Positions 16,440-25,805 of a stretch of DNA of 64,000 nt are shown in pieces. Under the pieces are notes generated by a model. The model saw nothing but the letters and a program-made list of their open reading frames with translations. It searched no databases and was not told where the DNA came from. The position numbers were made by a program, and so were the translations under genes. How positions within the stretch are numbered: the first letter of the stretch is position 1; every line of letters begins with the position of its first letter. Source of the DNA: Mesorhizobium australicum (lineage in GTDB: Bacteria > Pseudomonadota > Alphaproteobacteria > Rhizobiales > Rhizobiaceae); the NCBI RefSeq assembly GCF_900177325.1, contig NZ_FXBL01000004.1:620001-684000 (forward strand), read 5' to 3'.

Positions 16440-17554
16440 AGTTCCTTCATGATCTCGTTGGTGCCGGCATAGATGCGCTGCACGCGCGCGTCGGCGAAGG
16501 CGCGGGTGATGGGGTACTCCCACATGAAGCCGTAGCCGCCGTGGAGCTGGAGCAGTTCGTCCAGCACCTTGCCCTGCATCTCGCTGGTCCAGAGCTTCAC
16601 CATCGCCGCGGTCGTGGTGTCGAGCTTGCCTTCCAGCACCAGTTCGAGGCAGCGGTCGAGGAAGATACGGCCGACCTGGATCTCGGTCTTCATCTCGGCG
16701 AGCTTGAAGCGCGAGTTCTGGAAGTCGATGACCGCCTTGCCGAACGCCTTGCGGTTGCGTGTGTAGTCGATCGTCCAGTCGAGTGCGGCCTCGACGCAGG
16801 AGACGGCCTGGATGCCGACATGCATGCGCTCCCAGGCAAGCTCGTTCATCATGTAACCGAAGCCCTTGCCCTCCTCGCCGATCAGGTTCGAGACCGGTAC
16901 CCGCACCTCGTTGAAGAACAGTTCCGACGTGTCCTGCGCCTTGGTGCCGAGCTTCTTCAGGCGTCGGCCGCGCTCGAAGCCGGGACGGTCGGTCTCGACG
17001 ACGATCAGGCTGATGCCCTTGGCGCCCTGCGTCCGGTCTGTCTTGCAGGCGACCAGGAAGAGGTCGGCGGTCTGCCCATTGGTGATGAAGGTCTTCTGGC
17101 CGGATACTACATAGTGGTTGCCGTCGCGGATGGCGGTGGTGCGGATCGCCTGCAGGTCCGAACCGCCGCCGGGCTCGGTCATGGCGATGCCGGCGATGTA
17201 GTCGCCCGAGGTCATCTTCGGCAGCCAGCGCTGCTTCTGTTCCGCCGTGCCGTAATGGTCAATGTAGGGCGCGACGATGTCGGAATGGAGCGCGAAGCCG
17301 AGGCCGGTGAGGTTCAGCCGGTACTGCTCCTCCATGAGGATGATGGAATAGCGCCTGTCGGCGCCGACGCCACCGGATTCTTCCGGAATCGCCACGCAGA
17401 GGAAGCCGTTCTCGCCGGCCTTCTTCCACGCCCAGCGGGGCACCTCGCCCTTTTCCTCCCACTCCTCGTGGTGGGGCGCGAGCTCTTCCATGAAACGCCG
17501 GACGGACGCCCGGAACATTTCGTGCTCTTCCGAAAACAGGGTGCGCTCGATCAT
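16421..17554 (-). CDS. acyl-CoA dehydrogenase (long-chain/IVD-type base)
   Basis: 377-residue acyl-CoA dehydrogenase with IPEESGGVGAD (57-67), AMTEPGGGSD (124-133) and RKAFGKAVIDFQNS. The C-terminal site reads YAGTNEIMKELI, so the MCAD-type Glu is Ala. The expected alternative base is Glu242 in LAWERMHVG, matching the ERL/ERM Glu of long-chain and isovaleryl-CoA dehydrogenases. GGGAGGAGGATCG precedes the ATG. Motif copy D is 76 bp upstream, shared with the divergent NIPSNAP-like gene. Confidence 0.93.
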   Translation of the reverse strand: MIERTLFSEEHEMFRASVRRFMEELAPHHEEWEEKGEVPRWAWKKAGENGFLCVAIPEESGGVGADRRYSIILMEEQYRLNLTGLGFALHSDIVAPYIDHYGTAEQKQRWLPKMTSGDYIAGIAMTEPGGGSDLQAIRTTAIRDGNHYVVSGQKTFITNGQTADLFLVACKTDRTQGAKGISLIVVETDRPGFERGRRLKKLGTKAQDTSELFFNEVRVPVSNLIGEEGKGFGYMMNELAWERMHVGIQAVSCVEAALDWTIDYTRNRKAFGKAVIDFQNSRFKLAEMKTEIQVGRIFLDRCLELVLEGKLDTTTAAMVKLWTSEMQGKVLDELLQLHGGYGFMWEYPITRAFADARVQRIYAGTNEIMKELIGRTL

Positions 17555-17629
17555 CGATCCTCCTCCCGCCGCCCGGCGGCGTCATTCCCGGCCATCGCTA
17601 CAGCACAGGTTCCCGCAAGGCCAGAATTT

Positions 17630-17649
17630 TTTCTAACATACGTTTGAAA
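17630..17649. promoter_or_regulatory. regulon motif copy D (TTTCTAACATACGTTTGAAA)
   Basis: Nearly full match to the consensus, with one change in the right arm. Sits between the acyl-CoA dehydrogenase start (17554, 76 bp away) and the NIPSNAP-like start (17699, 50 bp away), next to an 18-bp perfect palindrome. Confidence 0.63.
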
Positions 17650-17658
17650 TTGATCCCG

Positions 17659-17676
17659 GTCCGTTCTAGAACGGAC
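17659..17676. promoter_or_regulatory. 18-bp perfect palindrome GTCCGTTCTAGAACGGAC
   Basis: Every base pairs about the CTAG centre. It lies 10 bp after motif D and 23 bp before the GTG start at 17699. It does not match the shared motif, so it may be the site of a second regulator or a leader hairpin. Confidence 0.55.
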
Positions 17677-17698
17677 GGAACCGCGAAGGGAGAGAGAC

Positions 17699-18010
17699 GT
17701 GATCATCGAGAAGCGGACGTATACATTCCACCCCGGCAAGGTGCAGGAGTTCCTCGCGCTCTACGAGAAGGAAGGGCTGGAGATCCATACAAAGTATCTG
17801 CCGCTCGTCGGCTACTTCGTCTCCGACATCGGCACGCTCAACCAGGTCATCACCATGTGGGGTTATGAGAGCATGGCCGACCGCGAGGAGAAGCGGGCGC
17901 GGCTCTACGCCGATCCAGCCTGGATCGCTTTCGGCCCGAAGACGACGCCCTTCATCCAGAAGATGGAGACGATGATCCTGAAGCCGACCGGCTGGTCCCC
18001 CATCAAGTAG
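17699..18010 (+). CDS. NIPSNAP-family small protein
   Basis: 103-residue protein of the NIPSNAP/dimeric alpha-beta barrel type, with a beta-strand opening IIEKRTYTFHPGK, then EFLALYEKEGLEIHTKYLP and GYFVSDIGTLNQVITMWGYES, typical of NIPSNAP proteins in catabolic gene clusters. The start is GTG at 17699, preceded by GAAGGGAGAGAGAC. Biochemical function is generally unknown; ferredoxin-like barrel monooxygenases and dehydratases share the fold. Shares the motif D promoter region with an acyl-CoA dehydrogenase. Confidence 0.9.
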   Translation: MIIEKRTYTFHPGKVQEFLALYEKEGLEIHTKYLPLVGYFVSDIGTLNQVITMWGYESMADREEKRARLYADPAWIAFGPKTTPFIQKMETMILKPTGWSPIK

Positions 18011-18208
18011 GGCGGCCCGTAGTCAGGCAACGACCTTTCGCCCGCGCGACGTCATCCTCGGCCCTGTGCCGAGGATCTGCCGGCATTTCCAATTGCGCGA
18101 CGACGGTTTCGCCAGCCGGCCGGGGGCAGGCAGATGCTTGGGACAAGCCCAAGCATGACGGAGTGAGAGACCAGCCGTCTTTGCCAGCACCCGACTGGTC
18201 GCCTGATC
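18011..18208. repeat. intergenic REP/palindromic element with duplicated gene-end sequence
   Basis: 198 bases between convergent genes. It holds two hairpins, ATCCTCGG/CCGAGGAT (18054-18061 and 18069-18076) and ATGCTTGGG/CCCAAGCAT (18134-18142 and 18148-18156), with CGTCAT and ATGACG at their outer edges, an organisation like rhizobial intergenic palindromic elements. At its start, 18023-18040 repeats the 3' end of the CoA-transferase gene at 18209-18226 (16 of 18 identical). No coding gene is supported. Confidence 0.6.
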
Positions 18209-18217
18209 TCAGGCGAC
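18198..18217. terminator. stem-loop at the CoA-transferase stop
   Basis: Arms GTCGCCTGA (18198-18206) and TCAGGCGAC (18209-18217) with a two-base spacer, including the stop of the CoA-transferase. A two-base loop is tight, so some stem bases would open. Possible terminator or mRNA 3'-end hairpin. Confidence 0.45.
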
Positions 18218-19432
18218 GACCTTCCGTGCCTTCAGCTCCGCGATCTCGCCGGCGCCGAGGCCGAGCGCGGCCAGAACCTCGTCCGTGTCCTCGCCGGTCA
18301 TCGGCGCGCGTCGGCCGACGCCGCCGGGCGTCGCCGTCATGCGGATCGGCGTCGAGGCTATGGTGACGGGCTTCGCGGAGCCGGGATGTTCGACCTCGAC
18401 CAGCATCTGCCGCGCGGCGACGTGCGGATCGGCATAGATGTCGGCGGCGGTGTTGACCGGCCCGAACGGCACGCGGCCGTCCAGCGCCGCCGCAATCTCC
18501 GCCTTGGTCAGGCCGCGCGTCCATTCCTCCACGATCGCCACGGTCTCGGAGGCATGGGCGAGCCGGTCGTTGTTGGTCAGGAATTTCGGGTCGCTGGCGA
18601 GTTCCGGCCGACCCATCGCGTCGGCCAGTTCGCGCCAGAACGAGTCGCGCGGGCAGCCGATCGTGACCATGCCGTCCTTGCACGGAAAGACGCCGAAGGG
18701 GCAGAGGATCGGATGCTGGTTGCCTTCCGGCACGGGCGACTTGCCGGTGTAGGAATATTGATAAACCAGCCGCTCGCACATGGCGAGGATGCCGTCATAC
18801 ATCGCCACGTCGACGAACTGGCCCTGGCCGGTGCGTTGCGCGTGGTGGACGGCGGCCATGATGCCGAAGGCCGACAGCGCGGCCGGGAAGATGTCGCCGA
18901 TGCCGGGGCCGATCTTCATCGGCGTCACGGCGTCGGGACCGGTGATGCCCATCGCGCCGCCCATCGCCTGCGCGACCACGTCGAAGGCGGGCCGGTCGAC
19001 ATAGGGGCTGGCGCCGGTGCGCGGATCGCCGAAGCCGCGGATCGCCGCATAGACGAGGCGCGGGTTTTCGGCCGCGAGGCTCTCATAGCCGATGCCGAGG
19101 CGATCCATGACGCCGGCGCGGAAGTTCTCGACGACGACGTCCGCGTCCTTCACCAGCCGCCGCAGCAACGCCTTGCCCTCCGGCGATTTGAGGTCCAGCC
19201 CGATGCTCTTCTTGTTGCGGTTGGTCGACTGAAAGTAGCCGCCGAAATGATGGTGCTTGTCGTCCGCCCGGAACGGGCCGAAATGCCGGGTAGGGTCGCC
19301 CTCGATCGGTTCGATCTTGACGACGTCGGCGCCCTGGTCGGCGAGCAGCATGGTGCAATAGGGACCGGCCAGCATCTGCGTCAGGTCGATGACGCGCAGG
19401 CCCGCCAGCGCGCCTCCGGGTGTGATGGACAT
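18209..19432 (-). CDS. family III (CaiB/BaiF) acyl-CoA transferase
   Basis: 407-residue CoA-transferase moving CoA between acyl groups through an aspartyl intermediate. N-terminal LRVIDLTQMLAGPYCTMLLADQGADVVKIE, then NRNKKSIGLDL and VVENFRAGVMDRLG, are standard. The catalytic Asp is Asp180 in GPGIGDIFPA, aligned with Asp169 of formyl-CoA transferase. Starts four bases after the stop of the small barrel gene, forming a two-gene unit under motif E. Donor and acceptor are unknown. Confidence 0.94.
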   Translation of the reverse strand: MSITPGGALAGLRVIDLTQMLAGPYCTMLLADQGADVVKIEPIEGDPTRHFGPFRADDKHHHFGGYFQSTNRNKKSIGLDLKSPEGKALLRRLVKDADVVVENFRAGVMDRLGIGYESLAAENPRLVYAAIRGFGDPRTGASPYVDRPAFDVVAQAMGGAMGITGPDAVTPMKIGPGIGDIFPAALSAFGIMAAVHHAQRTGQGQFVDVAMYDGILAMCERLVYQYSYTGKSPVPEGNQHPILCPFGVFPCKDGMVTIGCPRDSFWRELADAMGRPELASDPKFLTNNDRLAHASETVAIVEEWTRGLTKAEIAAALDGRVPFGPVNTAADIYADPHVAARQMLVEVEHPGSAKPVTIASTPIRMTATPGGVGRRAPMTGEDTDEVLAALGLGAGEIAELKARKVVA

Positions 19433-19435
19433 GCT

Positions 19436-19780
19436 CTATCCCTTCGGTCGTTCGACGCGGCCTGTGATCGGCTCCATGATCCAGACCATGCGCTTGTCCT
19501 GCAGGGCAGGCGAGAGCGGCATCCTGTCCGTGCCCGACACGGCCTTCAATTCGTCCAGTGTGTCGCGGATATTGTCGATCTCGATCTCGTAGACCGCCAT
19601 GTAGCCATAGTCGAACGGCCCGGGACGGTGCTGCGTGCCGCTCATGTGGTAGCGCTGCGCGGCGATCACGCCGGGCAGCTTCAGCACGTCGGCCAGATGG
19701 ACGTTGGTGTACCAGTCGTTGAACTCGTCGTCGCGGCCCGCGACAGCATTGGTGAGCGCGATCAGATTGTATTTCGCCAT
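19436..19780 (-). CDS. small dimeric alpha-beta barrel protein
   Basis: 114-residue protein with the layout of EthD/NIPSNAP-like ferredoxin-fold barrels: a first strand KYNLIALTNAV, then DEFNDWYTNVHLADVLKLPGV, ending in a strand with RMVWIMEPITGRV. The NDWY-x2-VH stretch resembles EthD-type barrels. Start 19780 has GGGAGGAACC directly upstream. No catalytic residue can be assigned. Its position before a CoA-transferase and 37 bp from motif E puts it in the same regulon. Confidence 0.82.
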   Translation of the reverse strand: MAKYNLIALTNAVAGRDDEFNDWYTNVHLADVLKLPGVIAAQRYHMSGTQHRPGPFDYGYMAVYEIEIDNIRDTLDELKAVSGTDRMPLSPALQDKRMVWIMEPITGRVERPKG

Positions 19781-19816
19781 GGTTCCTCCCTGCCACATCG
19801 GCTGCGGCAGGAAGGA

Positions 19817-19836
19817 TTTCTAACGATCGTTCGAAA
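19817..19836. promoter_or_regulatory. regulon motif copy E (TTTCTAACGATCGTTCGAAA)
   Basis: Best copy of the shared motif, with a perfectly palindromic AACGATCGTT core. 37 bp upstream of the start at 19780 and just below the stop of the upstream SDR gene. Confidence 0.67.
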
Positions 19837-19858
19837 AAATGGCAAGACGAATTCCGCC

Positions 19859-20581
19859 TCACTGGGCGGTATAGCCTCCGTCGACCAAGAGGTCCGCACC
19901 GGTCATGAAGCTCGCGCCCGGCGAGGCGAGGAACCAGATGGCGTCGGCGATGTCGGCCGGTGTGCCGGTGCGCCCGATCGGGTGCAGCGGGGCGAGGTAG
20001 TCCTCCGCTGCCTGCTGCGATCCGAACAGCTCCACCAGCCTGTCGGTGGCGATGCCGCCGGGCGAGACGGAGTTGACCCGGATGCCGAGCGGCGCGCAGT
20101 CGAGCGCGAGGCTGCGGGTAAAGGCGAGCATGGCGCCCTTGGTGGTGGAATAGGCAACGCGGCCCGGCGAGCCGACATGGGCGAAGGTCGAGGCGAGATT
20201 GACGATCCGCCCTCCCTTGCGCATAGCGGGGAGGAAGGAGCGCGTGACGTTGAATGTACCGGTGATGTTCACCGACATGGTCTTCTGCCACTCCTCGGGC
20301 GTCAGCTCGGTGATCGGCACGGCCCGCGTCACCGCCGCGGCGTTGTTGACGAGCACGTCGACTTTGCCGATTGCGCCGGCCAGCCGCTCGACGGCGGCGA
20401 GGTCGGTGATGTCGCATTCGTGCCGCACGACTCCGTCGTCCGGCCCACCGGACGGAAAGCCGAGATCGACGCTGTGCACGGTCGCTCCTCCCAGCCTGAA
20501 GCGGTCGACGACCGCCTTGCCGATGCCCCTGCCGCCTCCGGTCACCACGCAGACGTCACTGTCTGATTGATCACGCATCAT
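19859..20581 (-). CDS. SDR-family oxidoreductase
   Basis: 240-residue classical SDR with VVTGGGRGIGKA (about 12-23), NNAAAV, catalytic NLASTF and YSTTK, and C-terminal FMTGADLLVDGGY. Two adjacent ATG codons (20581, 20578) follow GGAGAGGAGATCGAAGCG; the first has the better spacing. It lies between the bkd terminator-like hairpin and motif E. No motif copy precedes it, so its control may be separate. Confidence 0.91.
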   Translation of the reverse strand: MMRDQSDSDVCVVTGGGRGIGKAVVDRFRLGGATVHSVDLGFPSGGPDDGVVRHECDITDLAAVERLAGAIGKVDVLVNNAAAVTRAVPITELTPEEWQKTMSVNITGTFNVTRSFLPAMRKGGRIVNLASTFAHVGSPGRVAYSTTKGAMLAFTRSLALDCAPLGIRVNSVSPGGIATDRLVELFGSQQAAEDYLAPLHPIGRTGTPADIADAIWFLASPGASFMTGADLLVDGGYTAQ

Positions 20582-20601
20582 CGCTTCGATCTCCTCTCCC
20601 A

Positions 20602-20631
20602 GGCCGGACGGATGTGCCCCGGCGTCCGGCC
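20602..20631 (-). terminator. GC-rich stem-loop downstream of the bkd operon
   Basis: Arms GGCCGGACG (20602-20610) and CGTCCGGCC (20623-20631) with a 12-base loop, 40-69 bp downstream of the lpd stop (20671) and just before the next SDR gene. It probably ends bkd transcription; no T-tract was seen. Confidence 0.55.
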
Positions 20632-20670
20632 CTCTGTCCGAAGGGCGGCCTTGGCGCAAGACCCGACTGG

Positions 20671-22068
20671 TCAGATATGCAGCGCCTGTCCGAGGGCCTT
20701 GAGGGCGGCTTCCTGGCTTGCCTCGCCCAGCGTCGGATGGGCGTGGATCGTGCCGGCGATGTCTTCGAGCCGGGCGCCCATTTCGATCGCCAGCCCGAAA
20801 GCCGCCGAGAGTTCCGAGACGCCTGCGCCGACGGCCTGGATCCCGAGCACGAGATGGTTGTCCGCGCGCGCGACCACGCGGACGAAGCCCTCTTCGGATT
20901 GCAGCGTCATGGCACGGCCGTTGGCGACGAACGGGAACTGGCCGAGCTTGATCTCTCCTGCGACCGCGCGCGCCTCGTCCGGAGAGAGGCCGACGGAAAC
21001 GATTTCTGGATCGGTGAAGCAGACCGCGGGGATCGCCCGCTTGTCCCAGCTGCGGCGATGGCCTGCGACGATTTCGGCGACCATCTCGCCCTGCGCCATC
21101 GCCCGGTGGGCAAGCATCGGTTCGCCGGTCACGTCGCCGATCGCGAAGACGCCGCGCATCGAGGTGCGGCACTGCTCGTCGATGCGGATGAAGGGACCGT
21201 CGCGGTCGAGGTCGATCTCCTCCAGCCCCCAACCCTCCACCAGCGGCTTGCGCCCGACGGTGACGAGCACCTTGTCACACGCGATCCTCTCCTCCGAGCC
21301 GTCGGCTCGCTCGACCAGCAGGGCATCACCTTCGCTGGTCATCCGCCGCGCCTTGGTCTCGGTCAGGACCGCGATGCCGAGACCGTCCAGCCGCTTCATC
21401 ACCGGTCGCGTCAGGTCGGCGTCCCAGTTCGGCAGGATGCGGGAGGCCGCCTCGACCACGGTGACGCGGCTTCCGAGCTTCGCGAAGGCCGTGCCGAGCT
21501 CGAGGCCGATATAGCCTCCGCCGATGACGGCGAGACCCTTCGGCACCGTCTCAAGCGCGAGCGCCTCGGTCGAGGACATGACCAGGCCCCCGAACGGCAG
21601 GAAGGGAAGTTCCACCGGTGTCGAGCCGGTGGCGATCACCACCTGCTCGGCGCGGATCAGCTGCTCGCCCGTCTCCGTCTCGACCACCACCGTCTTGCCA
21701 TCGCGGAACAGCGCCGTGCCGTGCACCGACTTGACCCCGGCCTTCTTCATCAGCCGGGCGACGCCGGTGGTGAGCCTGCCGACGATGCCGTCCTTCCACC
21801 CGACCGTCTGCTTCAGGTCGATCGCGGGCTTGGCCAGACTTATTCCGAGCGGGTCCTTGCCGCCGGCCATGCCGACGATCTTGTGAAACTCGTCCGCGGC
21901 ATGGATCAGCGCCTTCGAGGGAATGCAGCCGACATTGAGGCATGTGCCGCCAGGCCGGGCCTTCTCGACGATCACCGTGTCGATGCCCAGCTGCCCGGCG
22001 CGGATGGCGCAGACATAGCCGCCGGGGCCGGCGCCGATGACGAGCAGCTTGCAGGTCATCTCCTTCAT
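20671..22068 (-). CDS. lpd: dihydrolipoyl dehydrogenase (E3)
   Basis: 465-residue FAD disulfide oxidoreductase. FAD motif [19 protein letters not shown] (10-28), redox-active Cys43 and Cys48 in [13 protein letters not shown], and C-terminal catalytic HAHPTLGE. It reoxidises the dihydrolipoyl group of E2 with NAD+. Length fits LpdV, the E3 dedicated to branched-chain oxoacid complexes. One base separates it from the E2 stop, so it is the last gene of a four-gene operon. Confidence 0.95.
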   Translation of the reverse strand: MKEMTCKLLVIGAGPGGYVCAIRAGQLGIDTVIVEKARPGGTCLNVGCIPSKALIHAADEFHKIVGMAGGKDPLGISLAKPAIDLKQTVGWKDGIVGRLTTGVARLMKKAGVKSVHGTALFRDGKTVVVETETGEQLIRAEQVVIATGSTPVELPFLPFGGLVMSSTEALALETVPKGLAVIGGGYIGLELGTAFAKLGSRVTVVEAASRILPNWDADLTRPVMKRLDGLGIAVLTETKARRMTSEGDALLVERADGSEERIACDKVLVTVGRKPLVEGWGLEEIDLDRDGPFIRIDEQCRTSMRGVFAIGDVTGEPMLAHRAMAQGEMVAEIVAGHRRSWDKRAIPAVCFTDPEIVSVGLSPDEARAVAGEIKLGQFPFVANGRAMTLQSEEGFVRVVARADNHLVLGIQAVGAGVSELSAAFGLAIEMGARLEDIAGTIHAHPTLGEASQEAALKALGQALHI

Positions 22069-22069
22069 G

Positions 22070-23377
22070 TCAGCCCTCCACGAACATCAGCGCCGGCGTT
22101 TCGAGCAGCGCCTTGATCCGCTGCACGAAGACGGCGGCGTCCCAGCCATCGATCACCCGATGATCGAAGGACGAGGACAAGTTCATCATCTTGCGCGGCA
22201 CGAATTGCGAGCCGTCCCAGATGGGGCGGACCATGATCTTGTTGACGCCGACGATCGCCACTTCGGGATGGTTGATGACCGGAGTTGTGGCGACGCCGCC
22301 CATCGCGCCGAGCGACGTGATCGTGATCGTCGAGCCTCCGAGATCCTCGCGCGTGGCCGCACCGCTGCGCGCCGCCTCCGCCAGGCGGGCGGCCTCCGCC
22401 GCGCAGTCGAACAGGCTGCGTGCCTCCGCATGGCGCACGACGGGCACCACGAGGCCGTTCGGGGTCTGCGTCGCGATGCCGATATGGATCGCCGCATGGC
22501 GGTGGATGACGCCCGCCTCGTCGTCGAAGGTGGCGTTGAGAGCCGGCTGCTCGCCGATCGCCTTGACCATGGCGCGCATCAGGAACGGCAGCAGCGTGAG
22601 CTTCGGCCGATCCGGCTTCTTATCGCCGTTCAGCTTGGCGCGCAGATCCTCCAGCGCGGTAACGTCGATCTCCTCGATATAGGTGATGTGCGGAATGCGG
22701 GATTTGGCGACTACCATCTTCTCGGCGATCCGCCGGCGCAGGCCGACCACCTTGATCTCCTCCACCCCGTCCCGGCGCGACAGGCCGGGCGTAGCCGCCG
22801 TCGCCGCGCCGCCCCGCGCGAAGGCGTCGAGGTCTTCATGCGTGATGCGGCCGGCGGGGCCGGTGCCAGCCACCTGCCGCAGATCGATCCCGGCCTCCTT
22901 CGCGCGCAGGCGCACCGCTGGCGAGGCGACGGGCTTCTCGCCGGCCGCTCGCGGCGGGCCTGCCGGCGCCGAAGGGTGGGCGCGGGCCTGCGGCGCGGCA
23001 GCACCTGCCGACGAGTTGTCCTTTGCCTCAGCCGGCCGGCGAGCCGGCGGCGGGGCGGCCGTCTCCGTGGCCTTGGCTATCGCTGGGACCGCCGATTCCT
23101 TTGCCGAAACGTCGCCGCCCGAGACGGCCGCGTCTCCCCCGAGGCCGATCTTCACGATCGGCGATCCGATCGGCACGGACTGCCCGACCTCGGCGCCGAG
23201 CCAGGTGACGACGCCTTCGACCGGCGACGGGATTTCGACCGTCGCCTTGTCGGTCATCACCGCGGCCAGCACCATATCCTCGTGGACGACGTCGCCCACC
23301 TTGACGTGCCACTCGACAAGTTCGGCCTCCGCGATCCCCTCGCCGACGTCCGGCAGCTTGATGACATGTTCGGGCAT
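22070..23377 (-). CDS. bkdB: branched-chain 2-oxoacid dehydrogenase E2 (lipoamide acyltransferase)
   Basis: 435-residue E2 with an N-terminal lipoyl domain (lipoylated Lys44 in MTDKATVE), an Ala/Pro-rich linker (about 80-130), a subunit-binding domain (about 136-172, [15 protein letters not shown]), a second linker and a catalytic acyltransferase domain ending in [15 protein letters not shown] with His and Asp. It transfers the acyl group from lipoyl to CoA. One lipoyl domain and [10 protein letters not shown] fit BkdB. Start 23377 is one base from the E1beta stop; a longer start would overlap that gene. Confidence 0.94.
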   Translation of the reverse strand: MPEHVIKLPDVGEGIAEAELVEWHVKVGDVVHEDMVLAAVMTDKATVEIPSPVEGVVTWLGAEVGQSVPIGSPIVKIGLGGDAAVSGGDVSAKESAVPAIAKATETAAPPPARRPAEAKDNSSAGAAAPQARAHPSAPAGPPRAAGEKPVASPAVRLRAKEAGIDLRQVAGTGPAGRITHEDLDAFARGGAATAATPGLSRRDGVEEIKVVGLRRRIAEKMVVAKSRIPHITYIEEIDVTALEDLRAKLNGDKKPDRPKLTLLPFLMRAMVKAIGEQPALNATFDDEAGVIHRHAAIHIGIATQTPNGLVVPVVRHAEARSLFDCAAEAARLAEAARSGAATREDLGGSTITITSLGAMGGVATTPVINHPEVAIVGVNKIMVRPIWDGSQFVPRKMMNLSSSFDHRVIDGWDAAVFVQRIKALLETPALMFVEG

Positions 23378-23379
23378 GG

Positions 23380-24393
23380 TCAGGCCTCCATCGCGGCGGA
23401 AAGCGCCTCGCCGATCCGCGCCGGTCCCGGGAAATAGTCCCACTCCAGGGCGTGCGGATAGGGCGTGTCCCAGCCGGTCACGCGCTGGATCGGCGCTTCG
23501 AGATGATAGAAGCAGTGCTCCTGCACCAGCGCGGCAAGCTCCGCCCCGAAGCCGGACGTGAGCGTCGCCTCGTGGACGATGACGCAGCGACCGGTCTTCT
23601 TCACCGACGCCACGATCGCATCCAGGTCGAGCGGAATGAGGGTTCGGAGATCGATGATCTCGGCGTCGATGCCTTTCTCCTCCGCTGCGGCCAGCGCCAC
23701 ATGCACCATCGTGCCATAGGCAAGCACGGTCACGGCAGATCCTTCCCGCCGCACCTCGGCCTTGCCGAGCGGCACGGTGAAGTGCCCCTCGGCTACCTCG
23801 CCCAGCGCATGTTTGGACCAGGCAGTGACCGGGCGGTCGTGATGCCCGTCGAACGGGCCGTTATAGAGCCGCTTCGGTTCGAGGAAGATCACCGGATCCG
23901 GATCCTCGATCGCCGCGATCAGCAGGCCTTTTGCGTCAACCGGGTTGGACGGCACCACGACCTTCAGCCCCGCGACGTGGGTAAACAGGGCCTCGGGGCT
24001 CTGGCTATGGGTCTGGCCGCCGAAGATGCCGCCGCCGGTCGGCATGCGGATGACGATCGGGCAGGTAAACTGGCCGGCCGAACGGTAGCGCAGCCGCGCG
24101 GCCTCGGACACGATCTGGTCATACGCCGGATAGACATAGTCGGCGAACTGGATCTCGACGCACGGCCGCAGGCCGTAGGCGGCCATGCCCACGGCCACAC
24201 CGACGATGCCGAGTTCGGAGATCGGCGTGTCGAAGCAGCGCGACGTGCCGTATTTCTTCTGCAGGCCGGCGGTGCACCGGAACACGCCGCCGAAGAAGCC
24301 GACGTCCTCGCCGAACACGACCACCTTCTCGTCGCGCTCCATCGACACGTCCATGGCGGAGCGGATGGCCTCGATCATCGTCATGCGCGGCAT
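23380..24393 (-). CDS. bkdA2: branched-chain 2-oxoacid dehydrogenase E1 beta
   Basis: 337-residue transketolase-fold beta subunit, opening with MTMIEAIRSAMDVSMERD and VVVFGEDVGFFGGVF. It carries the C-terminal segment of the TPP-dependent decarboxylase and forms a heterotetramer with the alpha subunit. Length matches BkdA2. Spacing to E1alpha is three bases. Confidence 0.95.
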   Translation of the reverse strand: MPRMTMIEAIRSAMDVSMERDEKVVVFGEDVGFFGGVFRCTAGLQKKYGTSRCFDTPISELGIVGVAVGMAAYGLRPCVEIQFADYVYPAYDQIVSEAARLRYRSAGQFTCPIVIRMPTGGGIFGGQTHSQSPEALFTHVAGLKVVVPSNPVDAKGLLIAAIEDPDPVIFLEPKRLYNGPFDGHHDRPVTAWSKHALGEVAEGHFTVPLGKAEVRREGSAVTVLAYGTMVHVALAAAEEKGIDAEIIDLRTLIPLDLDAIVASVKKTGRCVIVHEATLTSGFGAELAALVQEHCFYHLEAPIQRVTGWDTPYPHALEWDYFPGPARIGEALSAAMEA

Positions 24394-24396
24394 GGT

Positions 24397-25641
<1,245 letters not shown>

Positions 25642-25770
25642 TCAGATGCCAGCAACCACGGAACGAACATAGGTCGCCCGGGTGATGCAAGCAGGGGATC
25701 ACGGTCGAGAAAGCCGACCTGCCCCTTGATCAACATAACCGTCCCATCGGCGTCGACAATGCCGTTGCTG

Positions 25771-25795
25771 CTCGACCGTTCGCGAAGAGGTCGAG
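25771..25795 (-). terminator. stem-loop after the LysR gene
   Basis: Arms CTCGACC (25771-25777) and GGTCGAG (25789-25795) with an 11-base loop, about 10 bp past the LysR stop at 25806 in the LysR-to-bkd gap. Candidate terminator that would separate the two transcripts; there is no T-tract. Confidence 0.45.
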
Positions 25796-25805
25796 ACCGG
25801 GCGGG

